Origin: Clostridia bacterium
Lineage (GTDB): Bacteria; Bacillota; Clostridia; Oscillospirales; CAG-272
Direction of reading: 5' to 3'
DNA: 56,254 bases
NCBI GenBank assembly: GCA_017937845.1
Contig: JAGBCV010000018.1
Span: forward strand, 87,503-143,756
The notes under the pieces are model-generated. The model was not told the origin of the DNA. It ran no database searches and saw nothing but the letters and a program-made list of their open reading frames with translations. Below, piece by piece: positions 23,218 to 32,667 of the stretch (the first letter of the stretch is position 1; each line of letters starts with the position of its first letter). A program made the position numbers and the translations under genes.

Positions 23218-24522
23218 ATGCGAATGAGCGATTTGATTGAAAAGAAAAAATGCGGACTTGCACATACAAGGGAAGAAATTGACTTTTTGATTCATGGACT
23301 TGTCCGCGAAGCAGAACCGATTCCCGATTATCAGATTTCCGCGTGGCTGATGGCGGTATATTTTCGCGGTATGACGGATGAAGAAATCTTTTATCTTACC
23401 GATGCGATGGCGCGTTCGGGGGATATGACAGACCTTTCCGCGCTCGGAGAGATGACGGTCGATAAGCACAGTACGGGCGGTGTCGGAGATAAAACGACGC
23501 TGATCGTTGCGCCTATCGTGGCAACGCTTGGCGCGACAGTCGCAAAAATGTCCGGCAGAGGACTTGGCTTTACGGGCGGTACGGTCGATAAGCTCGAAGC
23601 GATTCCCGGATTTTGCACCGTGCTTTCGCGTGATGAATTTTTAGCGCAGTGCAAGACGCATGGTATCGCGGTCGTTGGACAATCGGGCAATCTCGCACCT
23701 GCGGATAAAAAACTGTATGCGCTCCGCGACGTGACCGCGACGGTCGATTCGATTCCGCTCATTGCATCAAGCATCATGTCCAAAAAGCTCGCGGCGGGGG
23801 CAAAGTCCATCGTGCTTGATGTTAAGGTGGGGAGCGGCGCGTTTATGAAGGATACCGCATCGGCGAGATCGCTTGCCCAAAAGATGGTTGCCATCGGCAA
23901 GGCGGCAGAGAGAAGCATGGCGGCGATCCTCACGAATATGGATATTCCGCTCGGATTTGCTATTGGCAATGCGCTCGAGGTCAAAGAAGCCGTTGCCGTT
24001 TTAGAGGGGAAGGGTCCGCGTGATCTGACGGAGGTCTCCTTAACTCTTGCATCTGAAATGCTTTCGCTTTCTTTGCATATCCAAGCGGAAGAAGCGCGCG
24101 AAAAATGCCTTTCCGTGATTGCTGACGGCTCGGCAAAGCGTAAGCTTTGTGAAATGGTACGCGCACAGGGCGGCGATGCTTCTTATATTGAAGATACGGA
24201 AAAATTCCCGCGTGCCGAAACGGTCTGCAAGGTGCTTTCGCCCGAGGACGGCTATCTTTCGCATATGGATGCGGAAAAGATCGGCATTGCCAGCTCGCTT
24301 CTCGGAGCGGGACGCGAAAAAAAGGAAGACTTGCTCGATATGACCGCAGGCATCGTGCTTTGCAGAAAAACGGGCGACTATGTGAAAAAAGGAGATATCC
24401 TTGCCGAGCTTCATACCTCGACGCGAGATACGCGGTCGGCGGAAGAAACGTTTCTTTCGGCGCTTGCATTTTCAGGGATTCAGCCCGAGCCTGCAAAATT
24501 GATTTATGAAATTGTAAGATAA
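23218..24522 (+). CDS. pdp: Pyrimidine-nucleoside phosphorylase
   Basis: 434 residues, dimeric NP-II family (thymidine phosphorylase fold). Phosphorolysis of uridine, thymidine or deoxyuridine. N-terminal helical domain MRMSDLIEKKKCG..EID..I.G, TVDKHSTGGVGDKT phosphate site, the family signature KMSGRGLGFTGGTVDKLEAIPGF, ALRDVTATVDSIPLIASSIMSKKLAAG, and a C-terminal biotin-like domain (DYVKKGDILAELHTS). GGGGAGG sits seven bases before the ATG; another ATG lies two codons in. Ends 12 bases before the GH2 gene. Confidence 0.95.
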   Translation: MRMSDLIEKKKCGLAHTREEIDFLIHGLVREAEPIPDYQISAWLMAVYFRGMTDEEIFYLTDAMARSGDMTDLSALGEMTVDKHSTGGVGDKTTLIVAPIVATLGATVAKMSGRGLGFTGGTVDKLEAIPGFCTVLSRDEFLAQCKTHGIAVVGQSGNLAPADKKLYALRDVTATVDSIPLIASSIMSKKLAAGAKSIVLDVKVGSGAFMKDTASARSLAQKMVAIGKAAERSMAAILTNMDIPLGFAIGNALEVKEAVAVLEGKGPRDLTEVSLTLASEMLSLSLHIQAEEAREKCLSVIADGSAKRKLCEMVRAQGGDASYIEDTEKFPRAETVCKVLSPEDGYLSHMDAEKIGIASSLLGAGREKKEDLLDMTAGIVLCRKTGDYVKKGDILAELHTSTRDTRSAEETFLSALAFSGIQPEPAKLIYEIVR

Positions 24523-24534
24523 GGAGAAATCCTC

Positions 24535-26976
24535 ATGATATCAAATAAGATCATCGATTGGACGCTGGACTATGAGGCATATCATTTGCCTTGCAAAGCG
24601 CCGTGTTCCCTGTATTCGGTACTGTTACAATATAAAAAGATCGAGCATCCGTATGACCGCATGAACGAGCACACGGCGACACTGCTTTCCGAAAAGGATT
24701 CGGAAATGTCCGCCGTGTTTACGGTCAGCGCGGAGATGCTCGCAAAAAAGCATCTTGACCTTGTGTTCTATGGGCTCGATACGCTTTGCGACGTGTATGT
24801 GAACGGCAAAAAACTGCTTTATGCCGATAATATGCACCGCACATGGCGCATCGATATCAAAAATGCCGTACACCTTGGTGAAAATACCGTAAGACTTCAT
24901 TTTTATTCCCCCTCGGAATACATAACCCGAAAATTCAAGGAGCAGTACGTATTTACCGCAACGGCTGGTGGTGCTGTCATGGAGGGCATCGGTCATATCC
25001 GCAAGTCGCATTGTATGTTCGGTTGGGATTGGGGTCCGAAGCTCCCCGATATGGGACTTTACCGCGACGTAACGGTGGAAGCCTATGACAACCGCATCGA
25101 CGATATCGTGATCCATCAAAAGCATGAAAACGGCAAGGTCTTCTTGGAGATTTCCGTTTTTGCGCTTGAAAAGGAAGACTCTCTTGGTGTTGGGCTTGTC
25201 ATCACAGACCCCGACGGGGAAGGGTCGGATTATCTTTTGTATGAAGGCGATACCTATGAAATTGAGATCGCAGACCCGAAGCTCTGGTGGCCGAACGGAC
25301 TTGGCGAGCAGCCGCTCTATACGCTGACCTTTACGCTTGATCGAAATGGAATTGAAGTTTTGGATCAAGCAGAAAGAACGATCGGTTTGCGAACACTCAC
25401 CGTCAGCACCGAAAAGGACGAATATGGCGAGGAATTTTGCCATGTGGTAAACGGCGTGAAGTTTTTTGCCATGGGTGCGGACTACGTTCCCGAGGATAGT
25501 ATCCTCGCTTGGCGCTCTCCCGAACGTACGGAAAAGCTGATAAAATCCTGCGTCAAGGCGAATTTCAATTCCATTCGCGTTTGGGGCGGCGGATTTTATC
25601 CCGACGATTCGTTCTATGCGCTTTGCGACAAGTACGGTCTTGTCGTATGGCAGGATTTTATGTTTGCCTGCGCGACGATGCACTTAACGCCCGAATTTGA
25701 AGCGAACATCATGCACGAATTTGAGGACGTTTTGAAGCGCATCCGCCATCACGCTTGTATTGGGCTTCTTTGCGGTAACAACGAAATGGAGCTTGCGCTC
25801 ATCGATTGGAGCTCCTGTATTCCGCATAACACGCCGAAGACCTTTGCGGATTATCTGCGCCAATATGAAGAGCTCATTCCCGAGGCTTGCGCGAAATGGG
25901 CGCCCGATATCTTTTATTGGCCCGCGTCCCCGTCCTCGCACGGTAGCTTTGACGACCCGAACGCCGAGGATATGGGAGATAATCATGATTGGAAGGTTTG
26001 GCATGGCGGCGTGCCGTTTGAAGAATACCGCAAGCATTATTTCCGTTATTGCTCGGAATTTGGCTTTGAAGCGTTCCCAATGATGAAAACGCTCAAAAGC
26101 TTTGCGCGCGATGAGGATATGAAACTCGATTCCGACGTGATGCACTCGCATCAGAAGTGCCTGAGCGGTAACGAAAAGATCTTGTCCTATGTGAAGGATT
26201 ATTATAAGATTTCCGAGGACTTTTCGCATTTCGTCTATCTTTCGCAGATCTTGCAGGCGGATGCGATCCGCTACGGCGTGGAGCATTTCCGCAGACACAG
26301 AGGTCGCTGTATGGGCGCGCTTTATTGGCAGCTCAACGATTGCTGGCCCGTGGTTTCGTGGGCATCTGTCGATTACTTCGGCAGATGGAAGGCGCTCCAC
26401 TATCGCGCAAGAAAATTCTTCGCGCCCGTCATGCTCTCGCTTCACGAGGACGGAAACGCGAAGATCGTAAATATCGCAAACGAAACGCGAAGCGCCTTTG
26501 ACGGCGTGGTTTCCGTTGCGGCCAAAAATAACGGATTTGAGGTTTTGGCATCGTATCGCACGGAGATCTCCGTGCCTGCGCTTTCCTCCAAGGATATCGT
26601 TTTGCCGACTGCCGTTTCCGAGCTGATAGATGCTCATGCAAACGAGGTATTTCTTGAATACACGCTCGAAAAGGACGGCAAGGTTTTGGAGCGCGACGGA
26701 AAAATTTACGCAAAGCCTGCGGAATACCGTTTTGAAGATCCCGAAATCACGGCTGAGCTTCGTGAGGAAAACGGCGCGTTCTACCTCGATATCAAGGCGT
26801 CCCGTTTTGCGAAAAATATCATGATCGAATGGGAAAACGCCGAGGTCACGCCCGAGGATAATTTCTTCGATCTTACAAACGGAACGGCTTCCGTTTTGCT
26901 TTCGGGCGAGAGGGAAGATATCCTTTCCGAAATGCCGAGGATCCTTTCGGTTTATGACGTGAACGTCAAGCTTTGA
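24535..26976 (+). CDS. Glycoside hydrolase family 2, beta-mannosidase-like
   Basis: 813 residues, no signal peptide, so cytoplasmic. GH2 order: jelly-roll domain (1-200, with FYGLDTLCDVYVNGKKL and NMHRTWRIDI), Ig-like domain (200-290), TIM barrel, then C-terminal beta domains. The acid/base Glu is in LLCGNNEME (about 417), the nucleophile Glu in YCSEFGFEAFP (about 508). FGWDWGPKLPDMGLYRDVTVE and IRVWGGGFYPDDSFYALCDKYGLVVWQDFMFACA are typical of beta-mannosidases. It trims mannose from imported manno-oligosaccharides. It follows pdp by only 12 bases and is therefore probably transcribed with the nucleoside genes, an odd pairing. Ends at a strong terminator. Confidence 0.92.
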   Translation: MISNKIIDWTLDYEAYHLPCKAPCSLYSVLLQYKKIEHPYDRMNEHTATLLSEKDSEMSAVFTVSAEMLAKKHLDLVFYGLDTLCDVYVNGKKLLYADNMHRTWRIDIKNAVHLGENTVRLHFYSPSEYITRKFKEQYVFTATAGGAVMEGIGHIRKSHCMFGWDWGPKLPDMGLYRDVTVEAYDNRIDDIVIHQKHENGKVFLEISVFALEKEDSLGVGLVITDPDGEGSDYLLYEGDTYEIEIADPKLWWPNGLGEQPLYTLTFTLDRNGIEVLDQAERTIGLRTLTVSTEKDEYGEEFCHVVNGVKFFAMGADYVPEDSILAWRSPERTEKLIKSCVKANFNSIRVWGGGFYPDDSFYALCDKYGLVVWQDFMFACATMHLTPEFEANIMHEFEDVLKRIRHHACIGLLCGNNEMELALIDWSSCIPHNTPKTFADYLRQYEELIPEACAKWAPDIFYWPASPSSHGSFDDPNAEDMGDNHDWKVWHGGVPFEEYRKHYFRYCSEFGFEAFPMMKTLKSFARDEDMKLDSDVMHSHQKCLSGNEKILSYVKDYYKISEDFSHFVYLSQILQADAIRYGVEHFRRHRGRCMGALYWQLNDCWPVVSWASVDYFGRWKALHYRARKFFAPVMLSLHEDGNAKIVNIANETRSAFDGVVSVAAKNNGFEVLASYRTEISVPALSSKDIVLPTAVSELIDAHANEVFLEYTLEKDGKVLERDGKIYAKPAEYRFEDPEITAELREENGAFYLDIKASRFAKNIMIEWENAEVTPEDNFFDLTNGTASVLLSGEREDILSEMPRILSVYDVNVKL

Positions 26977-26981
26977 TGTCC

Positions 26982-27019
26982 ACAAGGGGCTTCCTTTTGA
27001 GGAAGCCCCTTGTTTTTTT
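26982..27019 (+). terminator. Terminator of the deo-GH2 operon
   Basis: Thirteen-bp perfect stem (ACAAGGGGCTTCC and complement), six-base loop, seven T's. Confidence 0.93.
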
Positions 27020-27103
27020 CCCTTTAGGTATCTTTTGATATAAAAAGAATGGCAAATTTTTTATAACTTTTTTACAGAATGTTCATAAATTTCAAAAAAA
27101 GAA

Positions 27104-27132
27104 TTGACATGTCGAAATAAATCTGTTAAAAT
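27104..27132 (+). promoter_or_regulatory. Promoter of the oligopeptide-transport operon
   Basis: Perfect TTGACA, 17 bases, TAAAAT. The leader before the first gene is about 135 bases and folds strongly (see next entry). Confidence 0.85.
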
Positions 27133-27164
27133 ATTGCAAAGAATTGAATCATATCGATAGGAAT

Positions 27165-27211
27165 ACGCGCGCAAGGGCATTCATCTTCGGTTACTGTGCC
27201 CATGCGCGCGT
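27165..27211 (+). promoter_or_regulatory. Strong hairpin in the 5' leader of the transport operon
   Basis: ACGCGCGC pairs with GCGCGCGT (8 bp), and inside it GGGCA pairs with TGCCC around a 17-base loop containing CTTCGG. It has no T-run, so it is not a terminator as such. It may protect the mRNA 5' end or act in regulation; I recognise no riboswitch class. Confidence 0.6.
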
Positions 27212-27273
27212 GTTTCTGTCTATGTTCGATTTGATAAAAAATAATGCTAATATTAAAAGGAGAAATTCACACA

Positions 27274-29835
27274 ATGAGAAACTTCAAATCCATTGTAGCT
27301 CTGTTGCTCGCTCTTGCAATGGCGTTCTCTCTTGTTGCCTGCAACAAGGAACCCGATGAAACGACCCTTGGCGACACCACAACAGGCGAAACACCCGTTG
27401 AACCCGGTGTTCAGGTCGAAACCTTTGAAGGCGACTTCACATGGAAAGATTCCGTAAGCACACTCGCTACAAACTGGAACCCCCACACCTATGAAACATC
27501 CGATGACTCTTACCCGCTCGATTATATCGTAAGCGGTCTTTACAGCTTCATTTTCAACGATGAACTCAACCCCGTAGAAGGCAAAGATCCTTACTCCGGT
27601 TACGTTGTCGTTCCCGAAATGGCTGCAAAATTGCCTGTCGATGTTACCGAAGACATCAAGGCTAAATATCCTCAGTTCAATATCCCCGCAGATGCAACCT
27701 CCGGCTACGCTTACGTCATCGACCTCAACCCCGATGCAAAGTGGCAGGACGGCACACCCATCAATGCGGATACATACGTATACTCCATGCAGAAGCTTCT
27801 TGATTCCAAGCTTATCAACTACCGCGCTACCGACTACGTAGACGGTGACCTCGCTATCGCAGGCGGTAAGGCTTACTCTCTCAGTGGTCGTACCGTGAAG
27901 GCAATCAACTCCAACGACGGCGAAACCTCCACATATGCTTGGGCAAGTCTTGTAAAGGCAGCAGACGGCACATATACCACTGCTGACGGCACAAAGGTTT
28001 ACATCTGCCTCAACGAAAAAGCATATCCTTTCTGCTCCGGTTATTCTTTGACCGAGCTTGCTCAGATGGGTTACGTTTCCAAGGACGTTATCGACGGTCT
28101 TAATGCTCTTGCTGACGACAAAGGCAACGTTCCTGTAACCGACGAATCCAAGGCTCTTCTCGTTTCCTTTATCACCTCTGATGACTGGGGCAACGAACCT
28201 GAAACAAACTTTGAATATTACATCTCTTACGATAAAACATATGACACTGTTGATTGGAGCACAGTAGGCTGCCTCAAGACAGGTGAATACCAGATCACCA
28301 TCGTTCTCGAAAAATCCCTCTCCGGCTTCTACCTCCTCTACAACCTCTCCGGCAACTGGCTCGTATACAAAGACCTCTACGAATCCTGCCTCACTCAGGT
28401 TGGCGACGGTTACGTTTCCACTTATAACACAAGCGTAGACACCACCATGTCCTACGGTCCTTACAAGCTCGTTTCCTATCAGGAAGACAAAGCAATGCGC
28501 TTTGAAAAGAACGAAAACTGGTTCGGTTATACCGACGGCAAGCACGTTTACGTTGACCCCGAAGACGGCAAGACATATCCTATGTATCAGACAACTGCAA
28601 TCGACTGCCAGGTAGTTGCAGAAGCTGAAACAAGAAAGCTTATGTTCCTCAAGGGTCAGCTCATGGGCTACGGCCTCCAGGCAGAAGACTTCGACGCATA
28701 CCGTAACTCCGACTACTGCCACGCTACTCCCGCAACCTCTACATTCTTCCTTATCCTTAACGGTCACGCTTCCGCGATCGCAGAACGCGAAGCAGCTGAT
28801 AACTTTGATACCACAAAGTATGACCTCCAGACCTTGACTCTTGAAAGCTTCAAGAGAGCGATGGCTCTTTCTTACGACAGAGACCTCTTCGCAAGCACCG
28901 TATCTCCCGCTCGTTCCGCAGGCTACGGTCTTATCGGTACCGCATACGTTTATGACCCCGACACAGGTGCAAAATACCGCGACACCGACCAGGCTAAGAA
29001 GGCTCTTTGCGACTTCTACTCCGTAGACGTTTCCAAGTACGCTTCTCTCGACGAAGCTGTTGACTCCATCACAGGTTACGACGTTGAAGGCGCTCGCGCA
29101 TTCTTCAAGACCGCGTTCGACGAAGCTCTCGCAAACGGCTTTATCACAGATACCGATAACGACGGCAAGTCCGACCAGGCGATCCGCATCGAATATGCGA
29201 TCTCTGCTGACTCCGACTTCATGACAACCACCATCAACTACCTCAACACCGTTCTCGCAGACGTCCTCGTTGGCACTCCCTTTGAAGGCAAGATCGAATT
29301 CTACAAGTCTGCTCCTTACGGCAACGCTTGGTCCGCAAAGATCAAAGCAGGTCTTTCTGACACCGTTCTTGGCGGTTGGTCCGGTTCTGCGCTCAACCCC
29401 TTCTCCCTTACCGACCTTTATGTAAACCCCTCTCGTGCATATGACGCTGCATGGTTCAATGCTGAAACTGTAAACCTTGAAATCAACGTCAATGGCGAAG
29501 CGATCACCTTGAATCTCAAGCAGTGGTCTGACGCTCTCAACGGTGCTGCTGTTACTGTTGGCGAAAAGACCTACAACTTCGGCGACGGTCAGGTTGACGT
29601 TGACACTCGTCTTGATATCCTTGCCGCTATCGAAACCAAGGTTCTTCAGGGCTACAACTACCTCCCCATGCTCGAAGACGGCTCCATGGCTCTTCTTTCT
29701 CAGCAGGTATACTACGTAGTTGAAGACTACAACCCCGTAATGGGTCGTGGTGGCATTGCGTACACCAAGTACAACTACAACGATGCAGAATGGACTGCAT
29801 ACGTTGCTTCCCAGGGCGGCGAACTCAAATATTAA
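27274..29835 (+). CDS. Oligopeptide ABC transporter, substrate-binding lipoprotein (enlarged)
   Basis: 853 residues from the ATG at 27274 (AAAAGGAGA upstream). Signal peptide MRNFKSIVALLLALAMAFSLVAC with lipobox LVAC and lipidation at about Cys23, then a Thr/Glu-rich linker. The body matches the family 5 (OppA/DppA) fold: LATNWNPHTYETSD, WQDGTPINADTYVYSMQKLLD, VSYQEDKAMRFEKNENWFGY, ESFKRAMALSYDRDLFA. Usual OppA proteins are about 540 residues, so roughly 300 are extra, partly in a region of about residues 190-330 (from YSLSGRTVKAINSNDG to EYYISYDKTYDTVDW). Very biased codon use indicates high expression. A 325-base structured gap separates it from the permease genes. Confidence 0.9.
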   Translation: MRNFKSIVALLLALAMAFSLVACNKEPDETTLGDTTTGETPVEPGVQVETFEGDFTWKDSVSTLATNWNPHTYETSDDSYPLDYIVSGLYSFIFNDELNPVEGKDPYSGYVVVPEMAAKLPVDVTEDIKAKYPQFNIPADATSGYAYVIDLNPDAKWQDGTPINADTYVYSMQKLLDSKLINYRATDYVDGDLAIAGGKAYSLSGRTVKAINSNDGETSTYAWASLVKAADGTYTTADGTKVYICLNEKAYPFCSGYSLTELAQMGYVSKDVIDGLNALADDKGNVPVTDESKALLVSFITSDDWGNEPETNFEYYISYDKTYDTVDWSTVGCLKTGEYQITIVLEKSLSGFYLLYNLSGNWLVYKDLYESCLTQVGDGYVSTYNTSVDTTMSYGPYKLVSYQEDKAMRFEKNENWFGYTDGKHVYVDPEDGKTYPMYQTTAIDCQVVAEAETRKLMFLKGQLMGYGLQAEDFDAYRNSDYCHATPATSTFFLILNGHASAIAEREAADNFDTTKYDLQTLTLESFKRAMALSYDRDLFASTVSPARSAGYGLIGTAYVYDPDTGAKYRDTDQAKKALCDFYSVDVSKYASLDEAVDSITGYDVEGARAFFKTAFDEALANGFITDTDNDGKSDQAIRIEYAISADSDFMTTTINYLNTVLADVLVGTPFEGKIEFYKSAPYGNAWSAKIKAGLSDTVLGGWSGSALNPFSLTDLYVNPSRAYDAAWFNAETVNLEINVNGEAITLNLKQWSDALNGAAVTVGEKTYNFGDGQVDVDTRLDILAAIETKVLQGYNYLPMLEDGSMALLSQQVYYVVEDYNPVMGRGGIAYTKYNYNDAEWTAYVASQGGELKY

Positions 29836-29874
29836 GAGATATCTTGATTCGAGTTACCTCTGACTGATATGTCA

Positions 29875-30133
29875 TTGCGCGATCTTCGCGCAAACAAGGG
29901 CGATAGATTACCGAAGCTTCGGTTTCGGTAGTCTGTTGCTTTTTGTGTTAGTTGGCGGTATTTGCATATTCTCCGAATATGCGCCCGCCAATCGAGCATA
30001 GCTTGGAAATTCAAAAATTACATCAATATAAAGGAACCGGAACATGGGAGGACAGAGCCCATAGAGGGGAACTTAATGCTTTTTGAACGCTTGCACAGGC
30101 GAGATTAAGTTTCCATCTATGGGGATCTGTCCT
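29875..30133 (+). promoter_or_regulatory. Chain of four hairpins between binding-protein and permease genes
   Basis: This gap (29836-30160) holds no gene. It contains a perfect 8-bp hairpin TTGCGCGATCTTCGCGCAA at 29875; an 11-bp stem at 29905-29934 followed by GCTTTTTGTG, a likely leaky terminator; a two-part stem TTGGCGG/CCGCCAA with inner GCATATTC/GAATATGC at 29952-29992; and a long imperfect hairpin at 30050-30133 built from AGGACAGA/TCTGTCCT, CCCATAGA/TCTATGGG and AACTTAAT/ATTAAGTT. Such structures usually let the binding protein be made in excess of the membrane parts by partial termination and mRNA protection; that role is inferred. Confidence 0.7.
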
Positions 30134-30160
30134 GCATGAATCTTACCGGGAGGACCGATC

Positions 30161-31114
30161 ATGCTGAAATATACTATACAAAGAATTTTATTCATGCTTT
30201 TGACGTTGTTCGTCATCATCGGTATGTGCTTTATGCTCATTCGTATGTTGCCTCCGGCGCAGCTGGACCCGACGGATATTCATAAAGATATCATCGAGGC
30301 GAGACGCGAAGCAATGGGTTATAACAAACCGCTTCTCGTTCAGTTTGGCATCTTTCTTCGAGATGTTTTGCTGCATTGGGACTGGGGCGTTTCCGATAAG
30401 CTCTACGTCGGACGCGAGGTCTTTTCGATCTTCGCGGAAAAAATGCCCGCAACCATCATCGTTAATATTTATTCCATCATTTTGAGTATACCGATTGGTA
30501 TTCTCCTTGGCATCTTTGCCGCTCTCAAAAAGAACACTTGGATCGACCATACCATCTCGACGCTGACGATGGTGGTCATCTCCGTACCGTCCTTCGTGTA
30601 CGCATTCGTTATACAATACGTCTTTTCCTATAAACTGGGCTGGCTCCCGTTTTTGATGAATCCAGGAACGGATTATTTCACTTGGGATATGTTCGTTTCC
30701 ATGCTTCCTGCGGTCATGTCGCTTTCCTTTGGCGTTATCGCGGGCTTCACCAGAACGACAAGAGCGGAGCTTACCGAAGTTTTGACGAGTGAATTTATGC
30801 TCCTTGCCCGCACAAAGGGTCTGACCAAGGCACAGGCGACCATTCGCCATGCGCTCAAAAACTGCATGGTCGTTATCCTGCCTTCCATCTTCGGTCAGTT
30901 TATCGGCGTTATGTCCGGCTCGCTCATCATCGAAAAGATCTTCTCCATTCCCGGTGTCGGTCAGCTTTACATCAACTCCATCAACGCGCCCGACTACCCG
31001 ATGTTCATTATGAATACCGCATTCTATACGACCATCGGTCTTGCCGCTTCCATCGTTGTGGATATCAGCTATGGACTTATCGACCCCAGAATCCGTATGG
31101 GTTCTAAGAAATAA
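30161..31114 (+). CDS. Oligopeptide ABC transporter permease, OppB type
   Basis: 317 residues, a normal OppB length, six membrane helices. MLKYTIQRILFMLLTLFVIIGMCFMLIRMLPP is the typical first helix; the loop EAMGYNKPLLVQFGIFLRDVLLHWDWGVSD and the cytoplasmic EAA loop (TRAELTEVLTSEFMLLARTKGLTKAQATIRHALKN, in part) that docks onto the ATPase are intact. C-terminal SGSLIIEKIFSIPGVGQLYINSINAPDYPM is the family signature. GGGAGGA precedes the ATG. It pairs with the enlarged OppC-type permease 20 bases downstream. Confidence 0.95.
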   Translation: MLKYTIQRILFMLLTLFVIIGMCFMLIRMLPPAQLDPTDIHKDIIEARREAMGYNKPLLVQFGIFLRDVLLHWDWGVSDKLYVGREVFSIFAEKMPATIIVNIYSIILSIPIGILLGIFAALKKNTWIDHTISTLTMVVISVPSFVYAFVIQYVFSYKLGWLPFLMNPGTDYFTWDMFVSMLPAVMSLSFGVIAGFTRTTRAELTEVLTSEFMLLARTKGLTKAQATIRHALKNCMVVILPSIFGQFIGVMSGSLIIEKIFSIPGVGQLYINSINAPDYPMFIMNTAFYTTIGLAASIVVDISYGLIDPRIRMGSKK

Positions 31115-31134
31115 GGAGGAAAGGAGCGTTTATC

Positions 31135-32667
31135 ATGAATACTACATACGAATACATTCCAAAGGAGAAATTCGAGTTCAAGCAGCTCGATGCCAATCTC
31201 CACGATAAAAAGCTGGAAACCAAATCCCGCGGTTATTTTGCGGATGCGATGATTCGCTTCAAGAAGAATAAATCCTCCGTTGTTGCCGCTTGGATCATTT
31301 TGTTCCTCGTCGTTTTCTCCATTCTTTCTCCGATCATTTCCATCAACGATATCAAAACGTATGACGATACCTATACGAACCATCCGCCCTTTATCAAAGC
31401 GATCGCGGATATGGAGATCGGTATTTTTGACGGTGCGATCCCGAGAAAGAGCCAATCCGAAACACAGAAGCTCATCTGGGAAGCCATCGGCAAGGAAACG
31501 GGACTGAATCCTGTTATCCGCGTCGTCGGCACGACCGTTCAGCAGGAAAAATATCGCGGACAGATGCGCGACGTTACCTATTATGAGCTTGAAAACAACA
31601 AATATTACGAGCGCGGTATCGTTTACCGTGTGCTTTCCTATGAGGAATTTGCTAAGATTCAGCAGTTCCAGAATGAAACGGGCATTCAGGTCATCTATCC
31701 TTACGTAGAGTCGAAGGACATCAACGGTATCAAGGATAACCCCAATATTTGGTATGCGGTTTCCGATGCCAAGGGTACGCCGAAGCTCGACAAAAACGGC
31801 GATTTTATCCCCGTATACTCCACGAACGAAGCAATGGCAGGCGCGGAATACAATAGCTTGCGTATCGAGGGCGACCCCGGCAATTATATTTACAGCTATG
31901 CGAAATCCGGCGCGGTCCACGTTCGTATCTGCTATTATAACTACTATCAGTACGTAAACGGTCATGAACCGACCTTCCTTTTCGGCACGAACGTACTTGG
32001 TCAGTGCATCTTCACCGCGATCGGTGTCGGCGCGCGTTTCTCTCTCATTTTTGCGGTCATCGTTTCCGCGATTAACCTCACCATCGGCGCGATCTACGGC
32101 GCGATCCAGGGCTACTACGGCGGCGCTGTGGATATGGTCATGGACCGTATCGCAGATATTTTGAACGGTATCCCGTTCATCGTCGTAACGACGCTCTTCC
32201 AGCTCCATTTGGCGCAAAAGGTCGGTATCTTGCCGTCGTTCCTCTTTGCGTTCGTTCTGACGGGCTGGCTGGGTATGGCGGCGCTCACCCGTAAGCAGTT
32301 CTACCGCTTCAAGGGTCAGGAATTTGTCCTTGCGGCGAGAACCCTCGGCGCGTCCGACTGGCGACTCATGTTCAAGCATATCTTCCCGAACTCGCTTGGT
32401 ACGATCATTACAAGCTGTGCGCTCGTAATTCCCGGCGTTATCAACTCGGAAACCTCCATGACGTATCTCGGCATCATCAACTTGCAGGAGACCTTCGGTA
32501 CCTCCATCGGCGTTTTGATGTCGCAGGGACAGACCGCTATGACTTCTGCACCCCACGCCATGATTTTCCCGTCTATCTTTATTTCGCTTCTTCTGATCTC
32601 CTTTAACCTCTTCGGTAACGGTCTCAGAGATGCCTTCAACCCGTCTATGAGAGGAGTGGATGACTGA
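31135..32667 (+). CDS. Oligopeptide ABC transporter permease, OppC type, with large external insertion
   Basis: 510 residues against about 300 for usual OppC. After a cytoplasmic N-terminus (DKKLETKSRGYFADAMIRFKKNKSS) and helix 1 (AAWIILFLVVFSILSPIIS, about 47-66) there is an outside segment of about 230 residues before helix 2 (RFSLIFAVIVSAINLTIGAIYG, about 301 on). It contains no membrane helix and no recognised motif (for example TTVQQEKYRGQMRDVTYYELENNKYYERG). The rest is normal: GYYGGAVDMVMDRIADILNGIPFIVV, EAA loop GQEFVLAARTLGASDWRLMFKHIFPNSLGTI, and the C-terminal NLFGNGLRDAFNPSMRG. Ends overlapping the next gene by eight bases. Confidence 0.93.
   Translation: MNTTYEYIPKEKFEFKQLDANLHDKKLETKSRGYFADAMIRFKKNKSSVVAAWIILFLVVFSILSPIISINDIKTYDDTYTNHPPFIKAIADMEIGIFDGAIPRKSQSETQKLIWEAIGKETGLNPVIRVVGTTVQQEKYRGQMRDVTYYELENNKYYERGIVYRVLSYEEFAKIQQFQNETGIQVIYPYVESKDINGIKDNPNIWYAVSDAKGTPKLDKNGDFIPVYSTNEAMAGAEYNSLRIEGDPGNYIYSYAKSGAVHVRICYYNYYQYVNGHEPTFLFGTNVLGQCIFTAIGVGARFSLIFAVIVSAINLTIGAIYGAIQGYYGGAVDMVMDRIADILNGIPFIVVTTLFQLHLAQKVGILPSFLFAFVLTGWLGMAALTRKQFYRFKGQEFVLAARTLGASDWRLMFKHIFPNSLGTIITSCALVIPGVINSETSMTYLGIINLQETFGTSIGVLMSQGQTAMTSAPHAMIFPSIFISLLLISFNLFGNGLRDAFNPSMRGVDD

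Noticed and set aside
27253..28767. Long frame antisense to the binding-protein gene
   Set aside because: Same reason: high codon bias in the sense gene, no ribosome site, no recognisable domain.
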